64,000 nt of DNA. It comes from Verrucomicrobiota bacterium (GTDB lineage Bacteria > Chlamydiota > Chlamydiia > Chlamydiales > Rhabdochlamydiaceae). Shown here in pieces: positions 12,101 through 18,813 of this stretch; the stretch's first letter is position 1; every line of letters starts with the position of its first letter. Under the pieces are notes generated by a model. That model was not told where the DNA came from and searched no databases. It worked only from the letters and a program-made list of their open reading frames with translations. The stretch is from assembly GCA_018239985.1 (NCBI GenBank), contig JAFEGK010000007.1, positions 22,295-86,294 on the forward strand, written 5' to 3'. The translations under genes and the position numbers were made by a program.

Positions 12101-14319
12101 TTCTCGATTACACCCTGTTCATGCATCTTGCTAATCCGATCAGCCACGAGATCATCGACCGAGAGACAAAAGCCCTCAAACAGGCTTTAGACAAAGAGAA
12201 AGAAGGGTTTGTTGGTTCCATCGAGGATCTAGAGTCCTATCAGACCTTCTACCGCCTCAATGGCAACGACCGCTCCTACATACTTAAAGATACCCTCTCC
12301 TTAAGAGATCGGGAAAAAATGGCAAAACACATCAACGCCCACCCTGAACTCAAACTCGAGCTGATCGAGCGGCATGTGCTACCCCAGGTGAAAAGGTACG
12401 CCAAGCAGCTTGGCCTATCTGCTCAGATGGTTGCCTATTTGTTTAAGACCGTCAAAGCCTATAGCGGAACCGTATGGAATAGAGAGACATTCCCGCAGCT
12501 ATTTCACACCTTCATCCCTTCCGACACCCAACCCCGAACCCTGGCCCTGTTATGGGAAAACAGTCCGCACAGCATCCGAACCCTTCCCTTTTCCCCAAAA
12601 GGGACCCCTCTCAACGAAAGACTCGAAAGTCTCTATGAAGAAAACTTCACGGGATCCTTTGCCGACCTCTCAGGCGTCTACCGTTATGATGATAACCTCG
12701 ATGTTGCCCGAGCGATTATCGAGCTACCCCAGTTTGAAGCGAGCCGCTACAAAGGGATCATGTACCATGACGAAGAGGGGCGTGAGATGGTTCTGCGTCG
12801 CGGAGCACAGACCCCAGTCCCCCTTCTTTCCGCGGGGATGAGCCGAGATGATGTGGCAGGATATTGGGCGCAAAAATACTGCACAGGTGTCGATTGGAAG
12901 CTTCATCCACTTGAAGAGGCAATCGTCTCAATCGGCAGACAGACCCTGATGCGCGATGGGCTGCAAGCGGTCTGGCGTCTACGCGGCCTTGCATCAGGTC
13001 AAAAAGTGCGCTTTGTGGTGTCTGAAGAGGATAAACAGGTCATCTCCGCATCACTCAAAAGAGATTTTGGCATCGAAGTCGGCGATGAGCTGCAGCTCGA
13101 GCACTTCTTCATTTATGCCGTTTCCCTCGAGAAAGAACGTTTGCGCATAGACATACCCCGCGCCTTAAGCGAAGCCCTGCGCGCCAACCTGATCGACAAA
13201 GTCTTTGGAGCGATATCGGGGGCCAAAGGAAGCGACCTGCGCACCCTTTTCGAAGCGACAGCAAAGCTCTTCGTCATCGAAGAGCCAGACTCTCCATGGG
13301 AGCAGCTGGGCAAAACCCCAACAGAAGCCCCATCCGAAATCGTCGTCCGCGAAAATATCAAGCAGCTCATCGACAGCGAGCCATTTAAAGCCTTTTCAAC
13401 CCACCCCCTCCTGAAAGCCAAGTACTCAACCGAAACACTAAAACAAGAGCTCTACGCAATTGCCGACCCCTTTTACGCAAAAATGCCCCCCGTCCTGCAA
13501 ACCCCAATTGGCGATCGGAATAACCGCGAAGTCCAGATCGAAACACAAACACAAAAGATGATGGAATCAAATCGGCAGCAGGAGCAGCAAAAACAGAAGC
13601 AAAAAGAGATGCAAGTCGAAATGCAAAACCCCCTCTTTAATGAGCAGCGCCCCGTGCTTCTGCTGCCCAAAAATAAGCTGTGCAATTCTACAACCTGGGA
13701 GCCGGTCCCCCTCGCTTCAGTAGCTTCAGAAAAACAACCCCCGAATCAAATGGTCAAAGTCCAAGACATCGGCGGCCCCGTTTTCGACGACGGCCTCCTG
13801 ATTGACCTCAACTTAGCCCCCCTCTATCAACGGACCAGTGAAAAGCAAGCCCCCTACGCCCCATGGAATGCCTACCAAGACTACAGTAGCAATATCGTCG
13901 TGATCGACAATGGCCGCAGCATCAGACTGGCTCTCGTCGGCCAGGATACAGCCAAACAGCTGCAAGACGATCTATCCAAACAACCGGGCGGTGATGTCAA
14001 AATCGCCCTCCTCAACCTCGGTTCAGGAGCCGTGACCCAAGGCCCGGAGCCAATTGACCTTATGGCGCTAGAGCAATCGGGCAAATTTATCAGACTGAAA
14101 GTCCAAGCGAAATTCTTCGATGGCCGAATCCACTACACAGCCGATGAACTGCCCCAGCTAGAGCGGTGGATCCGCGAATGCGGATACGAAGCGATGCAGA
14201 AACTATTTGAGCAGAAAATCCTCGCAAATAAAGGCTACAGCCAACAGCACTACGCATCCAGTTCCCTGCATAAACTTTTTGTTCACTTGGAGGAGGAAGC
14301 GCAAAAGTTAGGGATTTAA
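3103..14319 (+). CDS. Giant 3738-aa protein with SF2-helicase-like ATPase (DUF3638/DUF3645-like)
   Basis: One uninterrupted frame of 3738 codons. Residues 1-700 are charged and helical, with coiled-coil-like stretches. A helicase-type core sits in the last third: a P-loop AIMGFGKTA with GFGKT at 2622-2626, a DEVD box at 2753-2756, and QAVWRLRGLASGQKV at 3288-3302, which resembles the Q-x-R-x-R motif VI of DUF3645 proteins. A glutamine/lysine-rich coil follows near 3480-3512. No signal peptide is seen. I recall very large DUF3638 proteins from fungi, protists and environmental chlamydiae; their role is not established. The start is GTG 3103, because the ATG two bases earlier is followed at once by TGA. 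Coding-strand composition changes from G-rich to C-rich along the gene. The gene lies inside the segment bounded by tRNA-Asn sequences. Confidence 0.8.
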   Translation: MSTGDFFLNINHKLQHLHNAMVNSDFQTAGRLYVQIKGEIQAAGAVFEREKDKIAALNRLESQLWEQYDEASCLTAMLSAHLVGRVTLEQCISELDECVVALAKRTRFSQRSVGENAKLLAEQRRLYEEINQRLKEEPNVNLGPKFQEVTGHIAQLSVYMELRQEYSAVWDSIGDSWGALEKQSEQLETSRALPEVNHFPDMLAGLRQLQALMKKYAIFLKQRPNFAEDIDKLLKSDIKMLENSAMDFYDELCGQLGAELSEARMRFDAALIESDIKEMRLAHAYWRQVEGRLRDASAKLLQEAHGVDKRLISFAKAQEAKIKKILAYPGRSLERAAEEIDSYYEESREIRGEEFAPKDVRKNFRKKAPVSKELKARLALHQRRLAPVVEWDEKTKRWIGIGLLGLEVLSGVQGAVGLWREGRQIEQMGERLHWKQIEAIPLEERERIDRDASIIGSLLSQGNRVVTMDESAYQTLIRKLSEAGREALAPYRLGRAFDKPADVVMKEYTDSQIRLHLSPEVEYVAPSNRLINRVSRIFSDILYGAGYETPEHLEARLAPRVRELSEKANELRIEASNLIEAAEKYGLSAKIEVPDIPTAIRDVAVEQALPKVSADLQRAEKEVEALRGRFVTSQQLEKQLVQLKGFMEREPKGPMDNRLFQHLVLPFSGKATGFEGYSPAAMLDYNLMLAEQWVEAIEENPLCSTEDKSELCHTIFSDRAPIEDPELKVFRGLRDSLRTAVRMTRAMRGDLDTFHREVAAQLKTMRKGDSFFLHSGWKTPAGAHSIAIEFINEGKSYSVRIYNQGEGLERHAKPEKGPPSYLTFLEWENIDPEMIASPAFLGSLAALDRGEFGDKVGPEEMYETIMPMLEGQYSRRSYSDEHTQRLLSVGHCTRTSLEAIYHQHLDHTGRFDRFTLLTRVKALQHMYKTFQSNLIEEKQSRELLRLGAQQIAHDITGASAMVFSDGERIYVQELLEQVEKSIEAADRVDSEAQRSARPLIDVSVPAKVMGKEVDFYTTPTLAPPLKFGERSKLEVVDVDRLSLMIRTYTPSPATVAHHLASVIDTMSTPEEFRVFFPELIQRLPFEVPANSTSPIPFWSEIPPEDAARLLDNLVNGNWNFAMGLVAHRSGTMRSIDTMVLLKILTLADILVQQLPEKDRVRLDHLLLPVHRLFLENSMPNSELTNASWQKQFAQLQNYWLERRKDVDPSGPSFFFTEGFVPGMSWQGIEYGAEPSYDEGQWAPQLGHDRGDRLVAPWRAFEWAVDWVESNPKAIPEKMSSRMKAGLALSSERALPKGFYILYAISIDLGLLNAGYSDDNILTSPPQGFLDKPRLSATFSKEEKMSPPCVIFKYQSRWNFEYIEDVSMIGMPSSLSGVQTGSLPKVAENRKPLYIESGGSKLMGNLRKRIPPTARVLYREEIATLDIPAQLARRLEGCSSIKSLQISETLALFNENRELLDRPDTLQLLGKLLLEPGLLEHHLSSNPAAAEATLRTLSTMFEEHYRLKEALGEMEKGAALLQFYHPISQIVAKFSDMAFFDARTRWRQLLTQDITPEQRSRFAADLAMSYADSETLGPDAVDDIISALLFFDMVPLSPSHPLWSKEQQQQFNDLPKRLAGLLHQALPDKDDLVLSRAISRVVPDFTERSFYRSKTDSHLFVDEAGDVEVNLLTGHVWIRNGLPRVLPWYVLYQAPIESLSAAHNQRWLETVPGHFRCSTPQGELFILTGEYQNVKEVHWKRGETLLRHSFWNGISNPATSGVKFIQQSGLLWLDTEVAHAGLVTEDLTPHYHLDIPNDSVQEVKANNGLVLGEVPEAFALLDAPTFIGTWIDRDSGQIEKIEIPRLGLEFNIHTVNGQRRAYCPRFPGWYAPVDTHIPALGKITDYMLLYKDLPDGTIVKQVIIPSWTLEHGTPLAPTLEPKTGGDLKTRAAVYRYNIDEESGQLRPLTGAGALHLASYYLHQRDYRRAIELMDEPGIAIAKLDNEQRQRIITLTKMPETTKDYSPASLAAAMEAHYLLIRDAWHFGTRTQVGDIDIPNPWERKWSQVQFAKDFLEYLQVADQMGIYTLSAEKMSLLTAYAQQLAEIVRRGDMGHIANWYYYELQDTTNMLKKRLSVPLEGATYSGGGWYTTTMIQKNNDYWNLEGGVGEVQEYSRDYLEKRAEYNSYYKRRVNLTDVVVNGEKVRDLPAPQQGDKFLEWVNVELDFFNLYLKVRYPTAENLRQLVVYLTGVEPVDNPRAEAIAALRAHRMRTNFLHTRVLWTLILSVLLNPDEWPTSGRKYIGTKINPWHDLPYQSPKYKGPESRIERAAIPEPLLAKQTQPTNFPDAGFELCTKLKPDVVELHRPMLSQFGEVMQMRPMQAAERQLRDQELKRLEAVFDVATEDPYLKGAFGSVAKEVEEFRQHLEDETLFGVKAGEEQKLQTWSKELGDTAQLLQYDLEQAQHLVVELANKEPEDPILRARLRQELGGKTLEPIEFNELASFLLTRDLDEMHRRLPQLSAEEIHRLFDMTVEALKIGRLQRMASFQKQLVDTLYAAVKRGDPPMEISRIGKLLHAAHSYHPSYASDERPEYLVYDYFMSKSDPAFRLREDQVEVLEALPQTQFHAHSDHLTGVLLEAIMGFGKTAVVSVLQAIQSADGEKLVAVSMPEVLLPSMSATLERLLSAGFRRRVEVVNFGRDSDISAPALRHMLERLESIRSNRRVMLISSGSALSIALRFAELCLEGNTVTDEQLELMGKIVDILRTSGAANLDEVDLLLDVLRAHLFTLGDRERMHKDLERASVSLFQAVATDPKLRNLIRWPFAESTSSIPFSEDNYKQHAKQALIDAVLAGKICPDDHALQSFLEGLDKTSRAHISAYLNATPPRPEALILLFSRLSPDERKTLAAYIVDGQNADALLATFSTKERAAIDDYRQGRIDPAYSYVAEIHNPRIRNLLASLKEQISSLFPLVMNKILGENFGPMPKEWRADQPDMDFIAIPYHGSDNPVKRSLHGTVTEILDYTLFMHLANPISHEIIDRETKALKQALDKEKEGFVGSIEDLESYQTFYRLNGNDRSYILKDTLSLRDREKMAKHINAHPELKLELIERHVLPQVKRYAKQLGLSAQMVAYLFKTVKAYSGTVWNRETFPQLFHTFIPSDTQPRTLALLWENSPHSIRTLPFSPKGTPLNERLESLYEENFTGSFADLSGVYRYDDNLDVARAIIELPQFEASRYKGIMYHDEEGREMVLRRGAQTPVPLLSAGMSRDDVAGYWAQKYCTGVDWKLHPLEEAIVSIGRQTLMRDGLQAVWRLRGLASGQKVRFVVSEEDKQVISASLKRDFGIEVGDELQLEHFFIYAVSLEKERLRIDIPRALSEALRANLIDKVFGAISGAKGSDLRTLFEATAKLFVIEEPDSPWEQLGKTPTEAPSEIVVRENIKQLIDSEPFKAFSTHPLLKAKYSTETLKQELYAIADPFYAKMPPVLQTPIGDRNNREVQIETQTQKMMESNRQQEQQKQKQKEMQVEMQNPLFNEQRPVLLLPKNKLCNSTTWEPVPLASVASEKQPPNQMVKVQDIGGPVFDDGLLIDLNLAPLYQRTSEKQAPYAPWNAYQDYSSNIVVIDNGRSIRLALVGQDTAKQLQDDLSKQPGGDVKIALLNLGSGAVTQGPEPIDLMALEQSGKFIRLKVQAKFFDGRIHYTADELPQLERWIRECGYEAMQKLFEQKILANKGYSQQHYASSSLHKLFVHLEEEAQKLGI

Positions 14320-14370
14320 AAAAATTGGAATTTATTTGTAAGTAATGAATGAGCATCTGGGACGGGTGAA

Positions 14371-14462
14371 CCCAGGCCTTAAGGCCTGGGATTATGGCGG
14401 ATGGGCCGAGCTTCGAACTCGGCCCACCTTATTTTAAAAAACCCGGTCCTTAAGGACCGGGT
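14371..14462. repeat. Array of three strong hairpins after the giant gene
   Basis: Three separate inverted repeats follow one another: a perfect 20-bp palindrome at 14371-14390 centred on CCTTAAGG, a hairpin at 14403-14425 with GGGCCGAG/CTCGGCCC arms, and a perfect 22-bp palindrome at 14441-14462 again centred on CCTTAAGG. They occupy the space between the giant gene and the tRNA-Asn terminator. They are not followed by clear T runs on the plus strand, so simple terminators are not obvious. Confidence 0.8.
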
Positions 14463-14490
14463 CTTCCTCGGGGAAGGATAAAGATAGGAA

Positions 14491-14526
14491 AACAAAAAGC
14501 ACTTAGGATTTTAACCCTAAGTGCTT
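14491..14526 (-). terminator. Rho-independent terminator of tRNA-Asn
   Basis: On the minus strand the arms AGCACTTAGG and CCTAAGTGCT (14498-14507 with 14516-14525) form a ten-base-pair stem around a short A/T loop, followed by TTTTTGTT. It lies just after the tRNA-Asn 3' end. A degraded copy of it is present at 558-585. Confidence 0.85.
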
Positions 14527-14538
14527 CAGTTACATAGA

Positions 14539-14610
14539 CTCCGGATGCTAGATTCGAACTAGCGACCAACGGATTAACAGTCCGCTGCTCTACCGCTGAG
14601 CTAATCCGGA
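14539..14610 (-). tRNA. tRNA-Asn (anticodon GTT)
   Basis: Reading the minus strand, a full cloverleaf can be drawn: acceptor TCCGGAT pairs with ATCCGGA, the D arm is GCTC/GAGC, the anticodon stem is GCGGA/TCCGT around CTGTTAA, and the T arm is GCTAG/CTAGC around TTCGAAT. The anticodon is GTT, reading asparagine codons. CCA is not encoded and the discriminator base is G. The 3' end faces the giant gene, and a decayed copy of this end is found at 545-620, which suggests the gene has served as an integration site. Confidence 0.95.
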
Positions 14611-14670
14611 ATAAACAACTTGTTGATATTTTAGGCAAAGGGTGGTTTAAAAGTAAATAGAGGATTGCTT

Positions 14671-15129
14671 ATGAAAATTTATTTAGTCCGCCACGGGGAT
14701 TCTCTCCCAGCAGAAATCAACCCTGAGCACCCCTTGAGCCCCCAAGGATTTGAGAATGTGGAAAAAATCGCTAGGTTGCTTGCCAAACGGAGCTTCCCTC
14801 TGTCGAGAATTCTCTATAGTCAGAAGCTGCGGGCTAAGCAAACGGCCGAAATTTTGGGTGACTATCTCGCCCCTGATGCAAGGGTAGAAGAGCATCGAAA
14901 CCTCAACCCCAATGACCGGATCGATGCGATCGCCACTTTGGTCGAGGCTGAAGATGAGGACATTATGCTCGTGGGCCACCTCCCCTTCATGAATAAGCTC
15001 ATTGGCTATTTGGTCATCGGTGATGAAGATCAGCTGCTGGTCAATTTCCAGGGGGGAACAGTCGTATGCCTTGAGGCTATCGACGGCAATTGGATCATCC
15101 GATGGGTAGTTGGGCCTGACCAAATTTAA
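14671..15129 (+). CDS. sixA: Phosphohistidine phosphatase SixA-like
   Basis: A 152-residue histidine-phosphatase-superfamily protein. The catalytic RHG is at residues 7-9 (KIYLVRHGDS), an arginine-lysine region SQKLRAKQTAEIL follows, and the second catalytic histidine is in VGHLPFMNKL. Length and the HPLSPQGFENVEKIARLL segment fit SixA, which in other bacteria removes phosphate from histidine phosphotransfer or PTS proteins. The ATG at 14671 is chosen because AGAGGA ends six bases before it; a TTG two codons earlier is less likely. The next gene, a family-1 glycosidase, starts 25 bases after the stop and may be cotranscribed. Confidence 0.8.
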   Translation: MKIYLVRHGDSLPAEINPEHPLSPQGFENVEKIARLLAKRSFPLSRILYSQKLRAKQTAEILGDYLAPDARVEEHRNLNPNDRIDAIATLVEAEDEDIMLVGHLPFMNKLIGYLVIGDEDQLLVNFQGGTVVCLEAIDGNWIIRWVVGPDQI

Positions 15130-15154
15130 TATGAATTGTGGTTAAATCTAAGCT

Positions 15155-16669
15155 ATGATTTCTGCAGTTTCAAATTTCCATGACCGGGTATGGACCTCCA
15201 TCGAGGATCGCTGCATGCCGGGACCTAAAGGTTGGAATGTCGTCCATGTCCTTCCCCTTCTCATTGAAATTCCAACGGGGCTGATCCTCGGCCTTGTCCA
15301 GGTCATCAATAAAATTTTGGCCCTCCCCTTCAATTTTGCCGCGCTGCCCGACCCGCGAAAAGATTTTTCCTCTGTATTGAAAGATGCGCGGCAGTGGAAA
15401 AAATTAATCGATTCTGAAATCACTCTCGGTCGAAGCAATACCCCTTTTCTAAAAGGGATATCGACCTGTACCTATCAAGATTCTGGATCGTTCCATTGCC
15501 CAAACTCCCATTGGGCTAAATGGGAAGAAAAAGTGCTGCCAGAAGAGAACCGCTCTGGCAAAAGCGCTAACATTTTTGAGCTCTATAAAACCAAAGAGGG
15601 TCGCGATCTGCTGATCGACCGGCTGCTGGAGATGGGGCTCGATGCTTACCGCTTTTCAATCGAGTGGAGCCATATTGAGCCCCAAGAGGGGCAGTGGAAT
15701 GAGGCCGATCTTCAGATCTATCTGAATTTGTGCAAACATTTGCGTGACCGTGGGATCACGCCGATGATCACTCTGCACCATTTCTCCGAGCCTCATTGGT
15801 TCCATGAAAAAGGGAGCTTTGAGAATGAAGCCAATATCGAGGCTTTTATAAGCTTTGCTCTGAAAGTGGTCCCCACACTCACCCAAATCTATAAAGGCAA
15901 GCCGCTGGTTGAGTATTTCTGTACGATCAATGAACCGAATGTAGAAGCCTTCTCCCGGTTTATTCGGGGAGCTTTCTCTCCTGGTCTGACAATGAATTTC
16001 ACTCGAGCTGCCCATTTCCTAAAGGGGGCCTTTAAAGCCCACTCTTTGGTCTACGAGAGGCTGAAAAAAATCATCCCAACAAGTGTCCAGATTGGTATTG
16101 TTCATCAATACCTGAGATTTATTCCAACCAATCCCCTTCTCTATCCCCTCACTTTCTATCTCAATAGAATCATGAATGAGGCCTCTTTCACCTACTTCTC
16201 AACAGGCAAATTTGAATTCAAGATCCCATTCGTCCGTATATCGGATGAAAAGATGCCCACTCCCAAAACAGATTTTGTCGGCTTGCAGTATTACGTCAGG
16301 CCGAGGTTAGGGCTGCTTGGATCGACATCCGATTATGGGCAAATGACCCAAATGCCCTTCTGTGAAGATCCTGAAGGGCTTTACGAAGCGATCATCGAGA
16401 CCCATAAGGCCTATAAAGTGCCCGTCATTGTGACGGAGAATGGAATTTCGACTCACGATAATGACCAACGGGCTCGCTATCTTTCCCGCGCTCTATATGC
16501 TGCCCAAAGGGCTCAGGAGGTCATCGGTGAAAGCAATCTCCTTGGCTATTTTCAGTGGTCTTTAAGCGATAATTTTGAATGGGACATGGGGATGAAACCC
16601 CAAGCATTTGGTGCCTATACAGTCGATGGGAAACTGAAGGTAGGATCTAAAATCACCCAAGTCATATAA
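15155..16669 (+). CDS. Glycoside hydrolase family 1 (beta-glycosidase) with N-terminal hydrophobic extension
   Basis: A 504-residue family GH1 enzyme, which cleaves beta-glucosides or related glycosides by retention. The acid/base glutamate is E260 in TINEPN and the nucleophile is E428 in VTENG. Other family landmarks are YRFSIEWSHIEPQEG, TLHHFSEPHW and the C-terminal FQWSLSDNFEWDMG. Residues 20-60 contain an unusual hydrophobic stretch (HVLPLLIEIPTGLILGL) before the barrel, which could anchor the protein in a membrane. The sugar specificity cannot be read here. It sits between sixA and recD2, eight bases before recD2, so the three may form one operon. Confidence 0.9.
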   Translation: MISAVSNFHDRVWTSIEDRCMPGPKGWNVVHVLPLLIEIPTGLILGLVQVINKILALPFNFAALPDPRKDFSSVLKDARQWKKLIDSEITLGRSNTPFLKGISTCTYQDSGSFHCPNSHWAKWEEKVLPEENRSGKSANIFELYKTKEGRDLLIDRLLEMGLDAYRFSIEWSHIEPQEGQWNEADLQIYLNLCKHLRDRGITPMITLHHFSEPHWFHEKGSFENEANIEAFISFALKVVPTLTQIYKGKPLVEYFCTINEPNVEAFSRFIRGAFSPGLTMNFTRAAHFLKGAFKAHSLVYERLKKIIPTSVQIGIVHQYLRFIPTNPLLYPLTFYLNRIMNEASFTYFSTGKFEFKIPFVRISDEKMPTPKTDFVGLQYYVRPRLGLLGSTSDYGQMTQMPFCEDPEGLYEAIIETHKAYKVPVIVTENGISTHDNDQRARYLSRALYAAQRAQEVIGESNLLGYFQWSLSDNFEWDMGMKPQAFGAYTVDGKLKVGSKITQVI

Positions 16670-16677
16670 TCTCAAAA

Positions 16678-18813
16678 ATGGATGAGATTTTTGGCTATGT
16701 CGATTCAATTTTATTTTCCGAAGAGGAGAATGGCTTCGTCGTGGCTAAAATCAAAGAGCCTAAGAAGAAGGATGTGACCCCGATCGTGGGGATCATGCCC
16801 GGGGTTCACGTCGGCGAGACGATCCGGTGCAAAGGGTCTTGGAAGCTCCACCCAAAATTCGGTCAGCAATTCGAGGTCCAATCGTTCGAAGCGCAGGCGC
16901 CGACCGACGCCGCGGGGATTCAGCGCTATTTAGAATCGGGCATGATCAAAGGGATCGGTCCCGCCTATGCAGGGCGGATCGTCGATAAATTTGGTGCAGA
17001 AACGCTCAATGTGATCGAAACAAAGCCAGAAAAACTGTTATCTGTCGCTGGAATCGGCGAAAAGCGTGTTGAGTTAATCATTCGGTGCTGGAAAGAGCAG
17101 CGGATGGTCCGTTCGGTGATGATTTTCTTGCGAGGTCATGGAGTCAGCCCTTCCTTTGCGCAGAAAATTTTCAAAGCCTATGGTGAAGAGAGCATTGAGA
17201 AAATGCTCGAAAATCCTTATCGGATCGCACAGGAAATCCGAGGAATCGGCTTTAAGAGCGCTGATAAGATCGCCCAAGATTTGGGGGTATCGAAGCAGGC
17301 TCCTCAGAGGATCGCCAGCGGAATTCAATATGTGCTTTGGGAGCTTTCTGGAGACGGGCATGTCTGTTATCCCAAAATGGAATTGATCGGGGTCTGTGAA
17401 AAAATGCTCGAGGTAGACCCAGAGAAGGTCCAAGAGCAGATAGGGGCGCTTGTCGAGCAGAAAATTTTGGTGGAAGAGGACGGTATCATCTGGATTAAAC
17501 CTCTCTATCTTTCCGAACTTGGAATCACCCGAGAACTGGCCCGGATTCAGGATGCTCCCTGTGCCCTGCGACAGGTCGACACCGAAAAAGCGCTCACCTG
17601 GGTCCAAGAGCAGCTTCGGATCCATTTAGCTGAGCAACAAATCGAAGGGGTAAGCCGTGCGGTCAATGAGAAGATCTTGGTTCTAACCGGTGGCCCTGGT
17701 ACCGGCAAAAGCACGATCACCAATGCGATCTTGCGCATCAGTGAGAAATTGAGCAAAAAGATTCTGCTGGCGGCCCCCACTGGCCGTGCGGCCAAGCGAA
17801 TGAGCGAAATTTGCCACCGCAAGGCCTTTACTATACATGCGCTTTTAGAAATGGATTTTACTTCGGGAGGCTTTAAAAAAGGGCGTGATAATCCGCTTAA
17901 TTGTGATCTGCTGATCGTCGACGAGACGAGTATGGTCGATACTCTGCTCATGTATAGTTTACTCAAGGCGGTCCCTAGCACCGCTCGGCTCATTCTAGTT
18001 GGCGATATCGATCAGCTCCCAAGCGTAGGACCTGGAAATGTATTGCGCGACATCATCGATTCAGATGCAGTGCCTGTGGTCCGCCTCACCGAGATTTTCC
18101 GACAAGCCAAAGGCTCTCACATCATCACTAATGCCCATCGGATCAACCGGGGAGAGTTCCCGTGGCTCGAAGGGGAAAAGGATTTTCGATTTATTCAAGA
18201 AGAGGAGCCTGAGAATATCCAGACGATTTTGGTGAGATTGGTCACCAAGGAGCTGAAGCAATTTGATCGGATGGAAGGGATCCAGATTCTTTGCCCAATG
18301 AAACGGGGGGTGATCGGCACTGAAAATCTGAATACCGTGATGCAGGAAGCCCTTAATCCAAGCAGCGAACCACTCATCCGGATGGGCAATCGGTTTCATA
18401 AAGGCGATAAGGTGATGCAGATCCGGAATAACTACCAAAAAGAGGTGTTTAACGGCGATGTGGGGATCATCAAAGTAATCGATTTAGTCGAGCAAAAACT
18501 GACCGTTGAGTTCGATGGGCGTATAGCAGAATACGATTTCAGCGAATTGGACGAATTGGTCCTCGCCTATGCGGTCTCTATCCACAAATATCAGGGAAGC
18601 GAATGTCCCTGCGTCATCATCCCGGTCCACACCACCCACTTCAAACTGCTTCACCGCAATTTGCTTTATACGGGCATTACGCGAGGCAAGAAAATGGTGA
18701 TCTTAGTCGGAACGAAGAAGGCGATTGCGATTGCCGTTCGGACCGAAGAGGTGCAGAAGAGGCATACTGGGCTGAAGGAAAAGATTCAGGGACAGTTGCA
18801 ACCCCTCCATTAA
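16678..18813 (+). CDS. recD: RecD2-type DNA helicase
   Basis: A 711-residue SF1B helicase of the RecD2 type, which acts without RecBC. The N-terminal third has the OB-like and helix-hairpin-helix region (GMIKGIGPAYAGRIVDKFG and VAGIGEKR). Walker A is GGPGTGKS at 338-345, motif II is LLIVDETSMVD, and the C-terminal UvrD-like motif is AYAVSIHKYQGSECP with LLYTGITRGKK. The stop codon abuts a 170-bp palindromic repeat. In Chlamydia trachomatis the equivalent gene adjoins metG; here 1.65 kb of extra DNA lies between them. It starts eight bases after the glycosidase stop with no obvious ribosome site. Confidence 0.9.
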   Translation: MDEIFGYVDSILFSEEENGFVVAKIKEPKKKDVTPIVGIMPGVHVGETIRCKGSWKLHPKFGQQFEVQSFEAQAPTDAAGIQRYLESGMIKGIGPAYAGRIVDKFGAETLNVIETKPEKLLSVAGIGEKRVELIIRCWKEQRMVRSVMIFLRGHGVSPSFAQKIFKAYGEESIEKMLENPYRIAQEIRGIGFKSADKIAQDLGVSKQAPQRIASGIQYVLWELSGDGHVCYPKMELIGVCEKMLEVDPEKVQEQIGALVEQKILVEEDGIIWIKPLYLSELGITRELARIQDAPCALRQVDTEKALTWVQEQLRIHLAEQQIEGVSRAVNEKILVLTGGPGTGKSTITNAILRISEKLSKKILLAAPTGRAAKRMSEICHRKAFTIHALLEMDFTSGGFKKGRDNPLNCDLLIVDETSMVDTLLMYSLLKAVPSTARLILVGDIDQLPSVGPGNVLRDIIDSDAVPVVRLTEIFRQAKGSHIITNAHRINRGEFPWLEGEKDFRFIQEEEPENIQTILVRLVTKELKQFDRMEGIQILCPMKRGVIGTENLNTVMQEALNPSSEPLIRMGNRFHKGDKVMQIRNNYQKEVFNGDVGIIKVIDLVEQKLTVEFDGRIAEYDFSELDELVLAYAVSIHKYQGSECPCVIIPVHTTHFKLLHRNLLYTGITRGKKMVILVGTKKAIAIAVRTEEVQKRHTGLKEKIQGQLQPLH

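Noticed and set aside
17074-17625. 183-codon open frame antisense to recD2
   Set aside because: Opposite strand of a clear helicase gene, no family motif, and a biased composition expected from the coding strand.
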